From the NCBI GenBank assembly GCA_035772405.1, contig JAYKKM010000153.1, positions 1 through 64,000 of the forward strand: a stretch of 64,000 bases of DNA. Reading direction: 5' to 3'. Shown piece by piece: positions 33,601-44,564 of this stretch. The position numbers and the translations under genes were made by a program. The notes under the pieces were generated by a model. That model made no database searches, was not told where the DNA came from, and worked only from the letters and a program-made list of their open reading frames with translations. How positions within the stretch are numbered: position 1 is the first letter of the stretch; every line of letters begins with the position of its first letter. This stretch comes from Chrysogorgia sp. JL179-B06 (Eukaryota; Cnidaria; Anthozoa; Scleralcyonacea; Chrysogorgiidae).

Positions 33601-36600
33601 TCCAATATACTATAAGTCCTCAGGGGAGTGTCGGATTGGTTTAAAAATCCACTAGTGAGTAGTTTAGACCTCGTTTCCTATTTGACTTTAAGACAAACTT
33701 ATAGCCAAAAATGTATAGTTTCTGAGATATAGGGCTCCAAAGTTCTTAAAATTCTCATTGGTTAAAAAAGTTTGGAGCCAGCTATATCTCGGAAACCATA
33801 CATTTTTAGCTATAAGTTTGTCTTAAAGTCAAATAGGAAACCAGGTCTAAACTACTCACTTGTGGATTTTTCGACCAATCCGACACTCTACTGAGGACTT
33901 ATTGCTATAAGTCATCAGGACACTTTCGAGTTAAATTCGGAACAGCCTATGTGACAGATCTTTAAATAAATTGGCCGCGGAAGTACATATATGGAAAATA
34001 GCTAGAGTAACACCACTTTATAAAAATGGCCAGCGGAACTTGCCTGGGAACTACAGGCCAATTTCAGTATTGCCAGCTATAAGTAAAATTATGGAACGGA
34101 TCCTCTATAATCAATCATATGACTACTTGACAGAAAATGAGCTTCTCTCGGAATATCAGTTTGGTTTTCGTAAATTTCATTCTATACTTCAACTGCATTA
34201 CTAGACTGTACAAACAGCTGGTATATAAATATGGACAAAAAATTGTTTAATTTAGTAGTATTCATAGACCTAAAAAAGGCTTTCGATACAGTTGATCACC
34301 AAATTTTGCTAAAAAAATTAGAGCTATATGGAATCAAAGGGAAAGCATTATCCCTATTGAAATCATATTTAGAGGAGCGTAACCAAAAATGTCAAATAAA
34401 TGGCATTGTTTCATCAGGGCGCAAAATTAAATGTGGTGTTCCTCAGGGCTCGATCTTGGGGCCACTATTCTTTTTAATATACATAAACGATTTAACTGAA
34501 TGCCTAAATGAAACTAAACCACGATTGTTTGCTGATGACTCAAACTTAACAGCCTCTGGTGAGACAATAAATGATGTCGAGATTGCAATGAATTCTGACT
34601 TAGAGAATCTAAGGAAATGGTTAATAGCTAACAAACTTAGTCTGAATGTAGCAAAAACGGAGTTTATGTTAATCGGCTCTAAACCAATGATTAACAATGT
34701 CTCTAACTCACAACCAAATGTCAGTATAGAAAATAACTCGATTAAACAAGTGTTTGAAAGCAAAGCTCTAGGAGTGACTGTTGACCAACATTTGTCGTGG
34801 AAAAGTAATACTGGGCATATCTGCAAGAAAATCACATCAGGATTAGGTGCTCTCCGACATGTACGAGAATTTGTTGACAAAGACACTCTTCTCGCCATCT
34901 ACAATGCCCTTGTTCAACCATATTTTAACTATTGTTGTGAAGTATGGGATGTATTTGGTGCGACTCAATCAACGCGTTTACAGAAGCTCCACAACAGAGC
35001 GGCTAGAATTATAGGAAATATGAGCAATGATGTAGACCACAAAATTGCATTAAATGCACTAGGGAATGCAAAGAAAAAAATCAAAAGCTAAGATCATGTT
35101 CAAAGTTTTAAATAACATGGGACCAAAGAGTCTCACAAAATACTTTACTTATAAGAAAGAAAAATCAAATTACAATCTTAGAAATATTTCAAAGGCTCTC
35201 TGTTTGCCAAAACCGCGTACCAATAACATGAAAAAGAGTTTCATGTATGATGGGGCATCTATATGGAACTCTTTGCCCACAGAAATTAGGGAGAGCAAGA
35301 CCCTGTCATACTTTGAACACAAAATCGCTACTCATACCTTAGAATGAGTTTTATGTAGATAGAATGTGTAAAAAATGACCCTTCTTAAAATAGTCTATAG
35401 CATATACATTATCTGCTCTTTACTCAGTGTGCACTCCACTCTGAAATATGTAGATCAATGGTGCATGCCCGTTACTTATTTTCTTTACTATAACATATAA
35501 ATTTGTTCTCTACTTAGTGCAGTCCACTGACCTATATCTAACTGTGAATTTTAAAACGGTTATGTGTAGGTCAGTGGTTACTTACTTTTTACTATAGCAT
35601 ATAAATGATCTATTCTTTACTTAGTGTGCACTCCACTGACGTATATATAACCATTGTATAACCGTTATACGTGAGTAGTCGGTAAGTCGGTTATACAAAT
35701 GTTATATATGAGTCAGTGGTGCATGCGAGAAATAAATATACATTGATAAATAAGTATACATTGATACACCTGTAAATATTCTAAAAACTAACAACGTTAT
35801 CGTTATGTTAATAATTTAGTATTCTATCTTTTAAAACTTATATATTTTGTAAATAGTTCAGTTTAATACCATTTTTATACATGTAACGTTTTTATATTTT
35901 GCACACGCCCCCCGTGGAAATCAGCTTCGGTTGACGGGGTCAGCGTGTATAAATAAAGTTTCTATCTATCTATCTATATTCTTGCCATATATTGGTCTCT
36001 GGCACGTAGTAATTGCTATATAAAGGTATTGTGCTACGTAGGCAGTGTAGAAATATAAATAAAACTTGCACAGTACACTAACCTTTTAGGAGGTCTGACA
36101 TGTTGAGTAAAGGTCCTTCATCACAGAGTGAAATGTAAAAAGTAACTAATTACTATATAAAGGTATTGTGCTACGTCAGGTAGTGTAGAAATATAAATAA
36201 AACTCTAAAAGGTTAGTGTACTATCCAAATATAATGTATAGGAGGTCTAACATTTTGAGTAAAGGTCCTTCATCACAGAGTGAAATGTAAAAAATAACTA
36301 ATTACTATATAAATTAGGTATTGTGCTACGTAGGTAGTGTAGAAATATAAATAAAACTCTAAAATGTTAGTGTACTATGCAAATATAGTGTGTAGGAGGT
36401 CTGACATGTTGAGTAAAGGTACTTCATCACAGAGTGAAATGTAAAAAATAACTAATTACTATATAAAGGTATTGTGCTACGTAGGTAGTGTAGAAATATA
36501 AATAAAACTCTAAAATGTTAGTGTACTATGCAAATATAGTGTGTAGGAGGTCTGACATGTTGAGTAAAGGTACTTCATCACAGAGTGAAATGTAAAAAAA

Positions 36601-39519
36601 TAACTAATTACTATATAAAGGTATTGTGCTACGTAGGTAGTGTAGAAATATAAATAAAACTCTAAAATGTTAGTGTACTATGCAAATATAGTGTGTAGGA
36701 GGTCTGACATGTTGAGTAAAGGTACTTCATCACAGAGTGAAATGTAAAAAATAACTAATTACTATATAAAGGTATTGTGCTACGTAGGTAGTGTAGAAAT
36801 ATAAATAAAACTCTAAAATGTTAGTGTACTATGCAAATATAGTGTGTAGGAGGTCTGACATGTTGAGTAAAGGTACTTCATCACAGAGTGAAATGTAAAA
36901 AATAACTAATTACTATATAAAGGTATTGTGCTACGTAGGTAGTGTAGAAATATAAATAAAACTCTAAAATGTTAGTGTACTATGCAAATATAGTGTGTAG
37001 GAGGTCTGACATGTTGAGTAAAGGTACTTCATCACAGAGTGAAACGTGAAAAGTAACTAATTACTATATAAAGGTATTGTGCTACGTAGGTAGTGTAGAA
37101 ATATAAATAAAACTCTAAAATGTTAGTGTACTATGCAAATATAGTGTGTAGGAGGTCTAACATGTTGAGTAAAGGTACTTCGTCAGAGAATGAAATGTAA
37201 AAAGTAACTAATTACTATATAAAGATATTGTGCTACGTAGGTAGTGTAGAAATATAAATAAAACTCTAAAATGTTAGTGTACTGTGCAAATATAGTGTGT
37301 AGGAGGTCTAACATGTTGAGCAAAGGTACTTCGTCAGAGAATGAAATGTAAAAAGTAACTAATTACTATATAAAGGTATTGTGCTACGTAGGTAGTGTAG
37401 AAATATAAATAAAACTCTAAAATGTTAGTGTACTATGCAAATATAGTGTGTAGGAGGTCTAACATGTTGAGTAAAGGTACTTCATCACAGAGTGAAATGT
37501 AAAAGTAACTAATTACTATATAAAGGTATTGTGCTACGTAGGTAGTGTAGAAATATAAATAAAACTCTAAAATGTTAGTGTACTATGCAAATATAGTGTG
37601 TAGGAGGTCTAACATGTTGAGTAAAGGTACTTCATCACAGAGTGAAATGTAAAAAGTAACTAATTACTATATAAAGGTATTGTGCTACGTAGGTAGTGTA
37701 GAAATATAAATAAAACTCTAAAATGTTAGTGTACTATGCAAATATAGTGTGTAGGAGGTCTAACATGTTGAGTAAAGGTACTTCATCACAGAGTGAAATG
37801 TAAAAAGTAACTAATTACTATATAAAGGTAATGTGCTACGTAGGTAGTGTAGAAATATAAATAAAACTCTAAAATGTTAGTGTACTACGCATAATAAATT
37901 TGTTCTTTTCAACCTGCCATATAAATGAAAGCACCTCAAATCTTACCAGTCAATCCTAGATTGTTTCGGACTTTTTGTGATAGAAATCTGAATTCGAAAT
38001 TCCAACATCGACGCATTCCCCAACACACTTGACCAATGAGGTTTACCATGAGGAGCCACCACACTTGCATGTGATGATACATTCCATGAAACTGGGCTAT
38101 CTTGGTGACCAATCAACATAAATCCACCACCATCAGTTGTAACATCACACCACACCTGTTGAGGTTAATTGAAAGATGTAAAACATTAATGTAGTGACTA
38201 TCTTTTAAAATAATGTTGAATAAATAATGGCATTACTCGCCAAAATATTTAAGGTGTCGCAGGAATGGCAAAACAATTTATGGTAAAAATAGTTCAACAT
38301 ATGAATTTTGCTTAAATATTTCAAGGCGATAATGCTCAAACTAATTTCCTGTATTTGCAGTCCAATAGTTGCAGGCCAATAGTTGATTGACTCTAAATAA
38401 ATCATACTCATACAGATCATATTTTAAACGTTTGTCAGATTATATTACTTTGGTCACGTGCTGTGATCCAGATGTCTTGATCCAGTAAAATCCATCTTTT
38501 GCATCTTTGTTCGTGTCTGTGATTTCAAAACAATCTGCGGCAGGATGAAAATACTCTCCTAAAGTTGGAAGATCTTCAAGAATAGAAAGAACAATTAAAA
38601 TTTATATAACAGAGATATGTTTTTCAAAAGTATTAGTTTATATTATGTTGACGTGTCGTTCTTGAAATATTTATACTTTTGTGATATGCAAATAAATAAC
38701 CTATTTCTACATTTTTAGAAAATCAAGTATATTTTTGAGATTATTCAACTAAATCACTTGAAACTTTACACAGTACGACACTTTGTGACACCCAACATTA
38801 TTACAATGGAATAGCGATCCCAAATTAATTTATTATTTCTAATTTCTTCATTTTGCTAAAAATGTAAAAACATCTGATGTCATAGGCTACTTCATTTGCA
38901 TATCACACAACTAAATATCTCGAGAACGACGTGAGATATGAAAGAGCTCTAAATAATATCACTCCACATCATTTTATGAGTTCATTTAAAGAATAAGACA
39001 AACTTAATTTTCATTTCATAGGTACTTTAAGTTATCCGGGTGTTGAACCTCGTCGTAAGCTTTTTGTTGTGCAAATAGATGACTTCTAGGGGTTAGGGTT
39101 AGGATATTAGGGGTGGGTTAGGGTTAGTTTAGATATTCTAGGATTGGCTTTATGAGCTTCCTGATTGGCTGTGGTTAGAACAACCAATCATATTAGATAT
39201 TCCGGGTAGTCCAAGAAAATAGAAAAGGAAAGAAATTTTCTCACCCACCCGTTTCTAAACATCCTTAGCCGCATAACTGCATTCCCGTCACCTACATTTA
39301 CACACACGACGTATGTACAATCATTAATTATGATTCAAGATTAACCAACATGTTATACTTACTACTTCTTTATCACTTACTGTCTAATGCTTTCCAGGTA
39401 AAGACTCCATTGTTTCGAACGCAAACTATCAATCTATCGTTGTTATCTCTGTCGACAACAATGACTCTGTTCCCTCTTGAGTTGAGATCACATATTCCAG
39501 GGTCTTTATCTGGCGTTAC
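30385..39519 (-). CDS. Gene 2: fibrinogen-like secreted-type protein (exons listed separately)
   Basis: Seven exons join in frame: 39519-39381, 38573-38449, 38155-37947, 32778-32595, 32486-32416, 31220-31148 and 30624-30385, total 1041 nt, 346 aa plus stop. The start of the product mirrors gene 1 exon A. A fibrinogen-like segment follows (DCFEI...GFYWIK, WCDVTTDGGGFMLIG), then a Cys-containing C-terminal half ending in a FWIRS strand. This architecture resembles extracellular fibrinogen-like proteins annotated in corals and anemones, including skeletal-matrix types. That link is from memory of the family and was not checked by search. The 5' end is incomplete. Confidence 0.7.
31148..31220 (-). 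CDS. Gene 2 exon f (73 bp)
   Basis: Acceptor TTTCTAACAG, donor GTAATA, phase 2 to 0. Encodes YSANSQKSGISHNSTAFIGC and DHGK. A Cys and the STAFIGC strand fit a fibrinogen-like C-terminal region. Confidence 0.65.
31340..31790. repeat. CCCGGGAT-rich foldback element
   Basis: CCTGTTTATATGAGATGTCCC at the left is mirrored by GATCCCGG...GGGATCATATGAACAGG at the right, with many internal copies of CCCGG(G/T) half-sites. The right end is GGCCCTTAA, compatible with a TTAA target. It sits in an intron of gene 2. Confidence 0.5.
32416..32486 (-). CDS. Gene 2 exon e (71 bp)
   Basis: Acceptor GCTTTAGCCAG, donor GTATTGG, phase 0 to 2. Encodes ACKEGYAMIPGVLGFQYDHF and GSF. Found because exons d and f did not match in phase; this exon repairs it exactly. 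Confidence 0.6.
32595..32778 (-). CDS. Gene 2 exon d (184 bp)
   Basis: Acceptor TTTTTCTTAG, donor GTAAGTC, phase 2 to 0. Encodes VYRFKSARQLKELFIDKQGC, a middle part, and FECSRFGPSYPSQLGW. Two cysteines and the CSRFGPxYPSQLGW strand are strongly coding-like. Confidence 0.7.
32831..33110 (-). mobile_element. PLE-like repeat with intact hammerhead core, in gene 2 intron
   Basis: Begins next to a short TA array with AGCAAAGTGAAAAGGTGGTA and continues GCCAAAAGGGTGTCACATGC and GAGATAAACAAACTAATAAT, matching 19757-20010. Related sequence may continue to about 33350. It is in the same orientation as gene 2, so its ribozyme would be present in the pre-mRNA. Confidence 0.65.
32866..32907 (-). ncRNA. 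Hammerhead ribozyme motif
   Basis: The minus strand reads CUGAUGA (32907-32901), AGGGCUCCGCUC (GGGC/GCUC stem with a G-U pair), GAA, ACG, loop UCAGUAUUU, CGU, C, ACUAAA. The predicted cut is after the C at 32870. The core is identical to the consensus; stem I is weak in a single copy. Confidence 0.6.
33614..33900. repeat. Foldback element, 287 bp
   Basis: Arms of about 130 bp: AAGTCCTCAGGGGAGTGTCG...GGATTGGTT and ATTTGACTTTAAGACAAACT on the left are mirrored by AGTTTGTCTTAAAGTCAAAT and CGACACTCTACTGAGGACTT on the right. It lies just upstream of the LINE at 33960. Confidence 0.85.
33960..35985 (+). mobile_element. 5'-truncated CR1/L2-type LINE with (TATC)n tail
   Basis: Begins inside the reverse transcriptase. 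Frames are broken near 34200-34230 and near 35070. Its ~600-bp 3' UTR ends ...GGTCAGCGTGTATAAATAAAG followed by TATCTATCTATC (35963-35978). Inserted antisense in the gene 2 intron. Confidence 0.85.
33971..35347 (+). pseudogene. Reverse transcriptase fragment of the truncated LINE
   Basis: Shows RVTPLYKNGQRNLPGNYRPI, QFGFRKFHS, then after a shift FIDLKKAFDTVDHQILLKKL, GVPQGSILGPLFFLIYINDL and FADD (34529-34540). The thumb region LVQPYFNYCCEVWD and, after a further shift, NYNLRNISKALCLPKPRT and NSLPTEIRESKTL close it. The endonuclease domain is absent. Confidence 0.9.
36005..37895. repeat. 151-bp satellite array, about 13 units
   Basis: Units are spaced 150-152 bp (starts of CTATATAAAGGTATTGTGCT near 36611, 36762, 36913, 37064, 37215, 37366, 37516, 37667, 37818). 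The first three units are 138-154 bp apart and more diverged. On the minus strand each unit reads CTCTGTGATGAAG...ACTCAACATGTCAGA, resembling the hammerhead part of the PLE-like repeats with a changed core. The array lies in the 5.2-kb intron of gene 2. Confidence 0.9.
37947..38155 (-). CDS. Gene 2 exon c (209 bp): fibrinogen-like strand
   Basis: Acceptor CTCAACAG, donor GTAAGATT, phase 0 to 2. Encodes VWCDVTTDGGGFMLIGHQDS, then WNVSSHASVVAPHGKPHW and LEFRIQISITKSPKQSRIDW. WCDVTTDGGG is the signature of fibrinogen-like domains (compare [11 protein letters not shown] in gene 1). Confidence 0.85.
38160..38448. other. Short intron of gene 2, nothing notable
   Basis: Plain AT-rich intron between exons b and c. 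Confidence 0.5.
38449..38573 (-). CDS. Gene 2 exon b (125 bp)
   Basis: Acceptor TCTATTCTTGAAG, donor GTAATA, phase 1 to 0. Encodes LPTLGEYFHPAADCFEITDT and DAKDGFYWIKTSGSQHVTK, the first Cys and GFYWIK strand that open a fibrinogen-like domain. Confidence 0.8.
38580..39380. other. Intron of gene 2, no repeat recognised
   Basis: AT-rich; contains GGGTTAGGGTTAGGATAT-type motifs near 39093-39135. No coding frame supported. Confidence 0.4.
39381..39519 (-). CDS. Gene 2 exon a (139 bp): module shared with gene 1
   Basis: Acceptor AAAAGGCTAAG (6 bp upstream another AG is possible), donor GTAAGTG, phase 0 to 1. Encodes VTPDKDPGICDLNSRGNRVI, VVDRDNNDRLIVCVRNNG and VFTWKALD. The VDRDNNDRL...W.AL pattern parallels gene 1 exon A. 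Confidence 0.6.
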
Positions 39520-39554
39520 CTTAGCCTTTTTAATTATACAGAAACAATTAGATG

Positions 39555-39745
39555 AATTATATATATATATATATATATAGAGTTATATACAGTATATATA
39601 TATATATATATAGAGTGCTCAATACCCAAGTAGAGCAGAATAGTAAGAACAAAAGAGACGAACTTTCGTTACTTCATTTTCATGAAGTAACCAAAGTTCG
39701 TCTCTTTTGTTCTTACTATATAAATATATATATATATATATATAA
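39555..39745. repeat. (TA)n with embedded perfect palindrome
   Basis: TA arrays at 39558-39580, 39593-39612 and 39718-39744 surround AGTAAGAACAAAAGAGACGA...ACTTTCGTTACTTCA and its mirror (39640-39718). Confidence 0.8.
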
Positions 39746-40110
39746 CGTAAAATTAATATTAGAGCCCAGCTCAAAATTCGAATGTGGAGAGCCATCTCAT
39801 AACAAACATGGAACAAACAAGAAACACATTTTAAAGAAATTTTACTGACGTTTCAATTCGTTGCCAACGCGCAACATTCTCAAAGTGAAATACAAGATGT
39901 GAAAATTAACATTTAATTATATTTACAGATGTTAATAATAAGCCAATCAAGGCAATACTATAGGGTTATTATTGGGCTCACAGGGTGTTTTTGGGACGCG
40001 TGGAGAGAATGGGGATGCGGAACGGAACTGACGTTTCCGTTGAGGCAAGGTTTAAATTTAGAAATCAGCAAACTTTCTCTGATTAGTAATTCAAACGTTG
40101 AATTACACGA
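39742..40110 (-). mobile_element. PLE-like terminal repeat, second subfamily, copy 2
   Basis: Matches 20690-20985: GAGCCCAGCTCAAAATTCGA, TAACAAACATGGAACAAACA, GTTGCCAACGCGCAACATTC and CGGAACGGAACTGACGTTTC. The minus strand has the GTTGC/GCAAC stem, but GAAACGTC is interrupted by an insertion (ACGTTTCAATTCGTTGCC). Confidence 0.55.
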
Positions 40111-40235
40111 AGAAAGAACAGAAAAGTCATCAAAAGTAATGGGGTGGCAAGTTTCGTTAGAATGACATCGAATGTTTGAAGTTTGAAAGCCGAGACATGT
40201 GTTCCGAGATGCGCGTATGGAAATGACGACGCGTT

Positions 40236-40328
40236 TGCGTGTATATGAAAAATATATATATATGAAAAATATATATGAAAAATATATATATATGAAAAAT
40301 ATATATGAAAAATATATATATGAAAAAT
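40236..40328. repeat. Tandem ATATATATGAAAA repeats
   Basis: Five or more units of TATATATGAAAAA of 12-16 bp; adjoining open frames are by-products. Confidence 0.85.
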
Positions 40329-40335
40329 CTGACTG

Positions 40336-40430
40336 CTGCAACCGGTATCGAACCCGAGGTCTCCTGTACTGTATACAAGAGCTGCGAGTCTACGCTAGAG
40401 GTAATCGTTTAACCGCTAGCGAGTGATGTC
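40336..40430 (-). repeat. tRNA-like / SINE head
   Basis: On the minus strand CTAGCGGTTAAACGATTACC (A-box-like) precedes GACCTCGGGTTCGATACCGG (B-box-like) with a longer spacer than in a type I tRNA. Possibly a tRNA with a variable arm or a SINE; no clean cloverleaf. Confidence 0.35.
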
Positions 40431-41875
40431 CACAATGACATTTTTTACAGTTGTCGACCAATGAAAACGGGAAAAAATATGTCATCAGCGATGAAATGTT
40501 TTTCTAGCGGCGAGCGAAATGGTGAAGTGGAAAACGGGCTTAAGAGGCTGAAGATGAGATGTCTTCCTGTAGAGACTTTAGAATAACAGCGATGTTTAAA
40601 TATGAAAATTTTTGACCTGTATTGTTTATCGTACTATTAATGTAAATCAATCATTTTAAAAATTCGCCATTTACTGTTTTCACAATAATAATCTTTCTTT
40701 ATTACTCGGGCTCCCTGTGGGGAGCACGAGTCTAGGTTCTGCCTTTATTATTATTTTTTTGGTCGAGATATGGCCCCAACATGCTTTGCGAAACTGAGGC
40801 ACTGCCTCGTACCCAGGCATCTCAATCCTTGTACGCGCACTGAGGCATGTGACTAAAAATGAAGTATATTTTTGCCAGCGATTGCTTGGAAGTGTTCGAA
40901 GTTATGTGGCTGAGAAGTATCTTGTTGCATCATAGATCCCGACAGCTTTTTTGTCCGACAGTCCAGTACAAACTCGAAAACAATCTCTCAAACAAGCTAC
41001 AATTCCCACGTTTCCAGTTATCTTTAGAAGTTATTGCTGATAATGACTCAAAGTCAGAAACTCTTGTTTTTATTATAATTTCAATAATATTTAATAGATT
41101 CACTTATATACATTTTATTATCTGTCATTTATTCACAAATTTTGTAAATATTTAGACACATAGCTTTGGTTTTGATTGAACATTGTTGAGTTGGCAAAAT
41201 GAATTTAATACACTGTTGACCTATAGCTATGTATTGATTGTTCATATATTATTAACATCTCGTATCTGACACCCAGACCAACTCCAATCCAGATAAACTC
41301 CAATCGATGAAGTGTTTGTTGTGCAGCCATGTATTTTCATTGTCCCTCACCCAGCACAAATTGTTGTTGTTTGCCAACTGCATGTTAGTTAGTCTGCACA
41401 GCCAGACACATAATTGTACACACCTTTCAAAGTGATTTGTGTCCTTGATTACATGGAGGCAAGCTGGCTCGGTATCTGAGTTTTCTCGGTAACTATGTCA
41501 TCACAGTAATTTGTCAATTATCCAATACTAATTAGGAACTGGGAATTATTTATAACGTTTACTGGGTTGGGAATATTTTAAAACTATTAATTCAAATATT
41601 TTCTAGATCCGCTCTATCAGCTGGAATAAAATTTTCGAAGCCTGTCCAAACAAGCATAATTGCGGTGAATTTAATACCAGGTTGATCGTTGTGAGATCAT
41701 GGGCACATATTTAATATGAAATATGGAAATGCAAACATGTTGTTGTTTTGAAAGTTGCATGGTTGGTGCATTTCCACACTGATGAGACACATGAACAGAA
41801 ATACTGTAAGAAGAAAATTTATGGTTTTGTTGTTTCTGTCTCACTAAAAACACAAACACTTTGTTTTTATGTGTG
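40431..41875. other. No gene; short dispersed motifs
   Basis: ATTACTCGGGCTCC at 40701 belongs to the same motif group as 42731 and 44005. GCCTCGTACCCAGGC at 40806 resembles the terminus of the foldback at 15409. No coding frame supported. Confidence 0.4.
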
Positions 41876-42365
41876 ATTAGTTTAGTTTAGTTTAATTACT
41901 TTATCACCAAAATTACAAGTGACAGGTGGGAAGACAGCGCATAGCCCCAATTGAATCTGCCTATACCTATTCTACTTACAAATGAAAATAATATAAAAAA
42001 TAAAAATAATGTAAAATAAAGTATGAGGTAAAAACTTTAACATGCAAGTACGTACATATTACAATATTGATTAATCTCTGATATTAAGGGGCGGGGGTAT
42101 AACTAATCAATTTACCATTTAAATCGACTCTTAATTTCCTCTTGAAAACATTAATTTCTGAGATAGTCTTCAGTTCATGTGGCAAAGAGTTCCAGGCTCT
42201 AATTACTCTAGGGAAGTAAGAATGTCTATAAGATTCTGTATTGCATCTAATCTCATTGAAATTGTTAATGTTGAATGATCTAATGGCATATTTAGTAGAC
42301 CGTTTTTCGACAATTTTCGATAAATCTAAGTCATATAAACCATTGTGACATTTTGAGAAAAATAC
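41876..42365 (-). mobile_element. LINE 3' end (ORF2 C-terminus and tail)
   Basis: The minus frame reads YDLDLSKIVEKRSTKYAIRS, then SYFPRVIRAWNSLPHELKTI and ends LISYTPAP-stop at about 42086, the style of the end of LINE ORF2. The 3' UTR extends to TAAACTAAACTAAAC (about 41877-41893). Confidence 0.7.
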
Positions 42366-44474
42366 CAGATCGTTCCTTATTGTGTGTGTTACACTTTTTT
42401 ATTATACACTTTTTATTGTGTATTACATTTGATGAACAAAAGAATTTCATAGTCCGTAGAAATGAGGGCAAAATATTTCATGACCCAGGGTCAATTTTAC
42501 CCGAGCCAGTATTACCCGAGCCAGTATATCCATAAACAATGACCTGCAGACCCTAAATGAGGCGAGCATGCTGAAATTATAAATGCACTAAAACTATAAA
42601 TATATTTCTGGTACAAAATGTTGGTTTTGGGTAGAAATAATGTTTCTTCAGTCAAGCTGTTTAGCTTGTTACATCATAGTCTTCAATATGCCAAAGAGTT
42701 AAAGTATAGCCCTAGCCTGCACATGCTAAAGTAGCCCGAGTTAACGCCTCGCGGGCATCTTGTTACTCGGGCCCCACCTGTGGGGAGAAAGGGCTCTGTT
42801 TATTATTATTATTATTATTATTATTTTGTCGCGTCGCGAAATGGCAATTATTGCATCATTATTGACTAAATTAGTAGACTACTGAGCGAGACGACTATGA
42901 ATGTGGGATTACTACACATGCGCAGTGAAGTGATACTAATTATTGCATCATCCCAATCAACCGTATATTCATATGCCAGCCATATTTGTGATTTATTTAC
43001 TCATCTCGATCACTGAAAATCTTTGATGTGACCTCGGATGTGACTGGCAAGTATCTTGATCTTATATACGCTCACAATCCCGATCGCTTTTGAAACGGGT
43101 TGGTCTACGATTTCGAGAACCTGTACTCGATCAAATTATATGTTTCCATATGATATGATTTTGTCTACTAAATGTTTAATAATTTAATACTCGACATATG
43201 AATGCTGTATGGAAATATGTTAACTGTTCTGAGTTAACTGTAATATTTTTATAAGCTTTGTTGCCTGTATTGTTTATTGTTATGTAATTATACAAAATAA
43301 AGTCGATGCTACAGTTTATTGTTTCATATATACCAAGTACTATTATTAAAGTATGCAATGTTGCTATCGAATTAATTACCCTGTTTCACTTGATATTTTA
43401 CCTGTAAGCTTAAATGGGGCTCCAAAATGTTCTGGGTTATCAGTAAGTTTGTATCGATTGTTCATATTATATGCGAATTGCGAATGCTTACAAATGAACG
43501 TACACAGTATATAAATCTCTGACACCCATACCAACTATCAAGATCAAGGAGTAAAGAGTTTGTTGTTGTTTGACCTTGCTACTGCCAGCTAAATGGTTTG
43601 ATTTACTGCCATGCCTTATACACTGAGAAAAAGATTAACTGATTTAATGCTTGCTCAAACTGAACCTGTTTGCCGGACTGATCATATCAATTGTTATTAC
43701 ACGAGTACAGGCCGGCTCGCTTGCCAGGCTGACCCTGTTGACTAGAACTGGATTAGGTCAGCAAACAGGATGGCTCATTTGGTGGGGCAGACTTCTCAGT
43801 AAGCCAGCTTGGATACTGAGCCAACGCACCTTCATATAATCAAAGCCGTTGGCCAACACTATGTTATGGGTTTGCAATGATGGAAAATTTAACCACCCCT
43901 GCACTATCATTACATGTATACCATTGTACCTACAACTATAGATTTGTGTATATTGAATTCAAATCACTGAATTTGCCTACGTCTTTCAACAAGCCACAAC
44001 CTCAAGTAGCCCGAGTTAACGCCTAGCGGGCGTCTTGTTTTACATATTTTCTTGGTGGCCTTCTCTCGTATTTTATCTTCCAATGTCGACGTGAACTCAC
44101 TTAGTCGCTCTTTTTACCTTAATTTCCTTAACCTGCATGAGATAGGAGACACATGTACACATTACCTATTTTATTATCACCATAAATTCCATCAAACTAC
44201 CGCGCTTTAGCCGCATTGTTCATCTTGGGCATTGTTAAAAAATATGCACTAAATTTCTGGCTGTAATTTCTGGCTGTTCCCCTTGAGCTACGATGCATTA
44301 TTTCGCGTTTGATTCCAGGTTGAGGCAGTCACATTTTTTATATAATTATTATACAGTTAAATCCTCATGTTAGACCTTTATACATGTATACATGGATACA
44401 TGATACATAACATATACACTGCACTATTACACATATACATATACACATACATTCACACACTAGATATATATAAA
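42366..44474. other. No confident gene; repeated CCCGAGTTAACGCC motif
   Basis: AGTAGCCCGAGTTAACGCCT...GCGGGC...CTTGTT occurs at 42731-42766 and 44005-44040 as direct repeats 1.27 kb apart, and inverted at 60574-60608. TTA trinucleotides at 42802-42824. If gene 2 starts at 44564 this is part of its first intron. Confidence 0.45.
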
Positions 44475-44489
44475 CACATCGCAACTCAC

Positions 44490-44564
44490 CATTTTAACAC
44501 AAGTGTTTGCAAACAATACTAAACATAGAACATCCAGAGATATAACACTTCTAAACCACTTCAT
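44490..44564 (-). CDS. Signal-peptide first exon, copy 1 (possible gene 2 start)
   Basis: ATG at 44564 opens MKWFRSVISLDVLCLVLFAN, a basic start then a hydrophobic core, 25 codons ending in phase 0 at a GTGAGTTG donor. Phase 0 fits gene 2 exon a directly. Copies 2 and 3 of the triplication have the same exon broken by 1-base changes. No exon links it physically to gene 2, so the assignment is inferred from strand, distance and phase. Confidence 0.5.

Noticed and set aside
34443..34898. 151-aa minus-strand ORF
   Set aside because: Antisense shadow of the LINE reverse transcriptase.
36005..37895. CRISPR-like array
   Set aside because: Regular 151-bp units with no unique spacers; a satellite in a eukaryotic intron.
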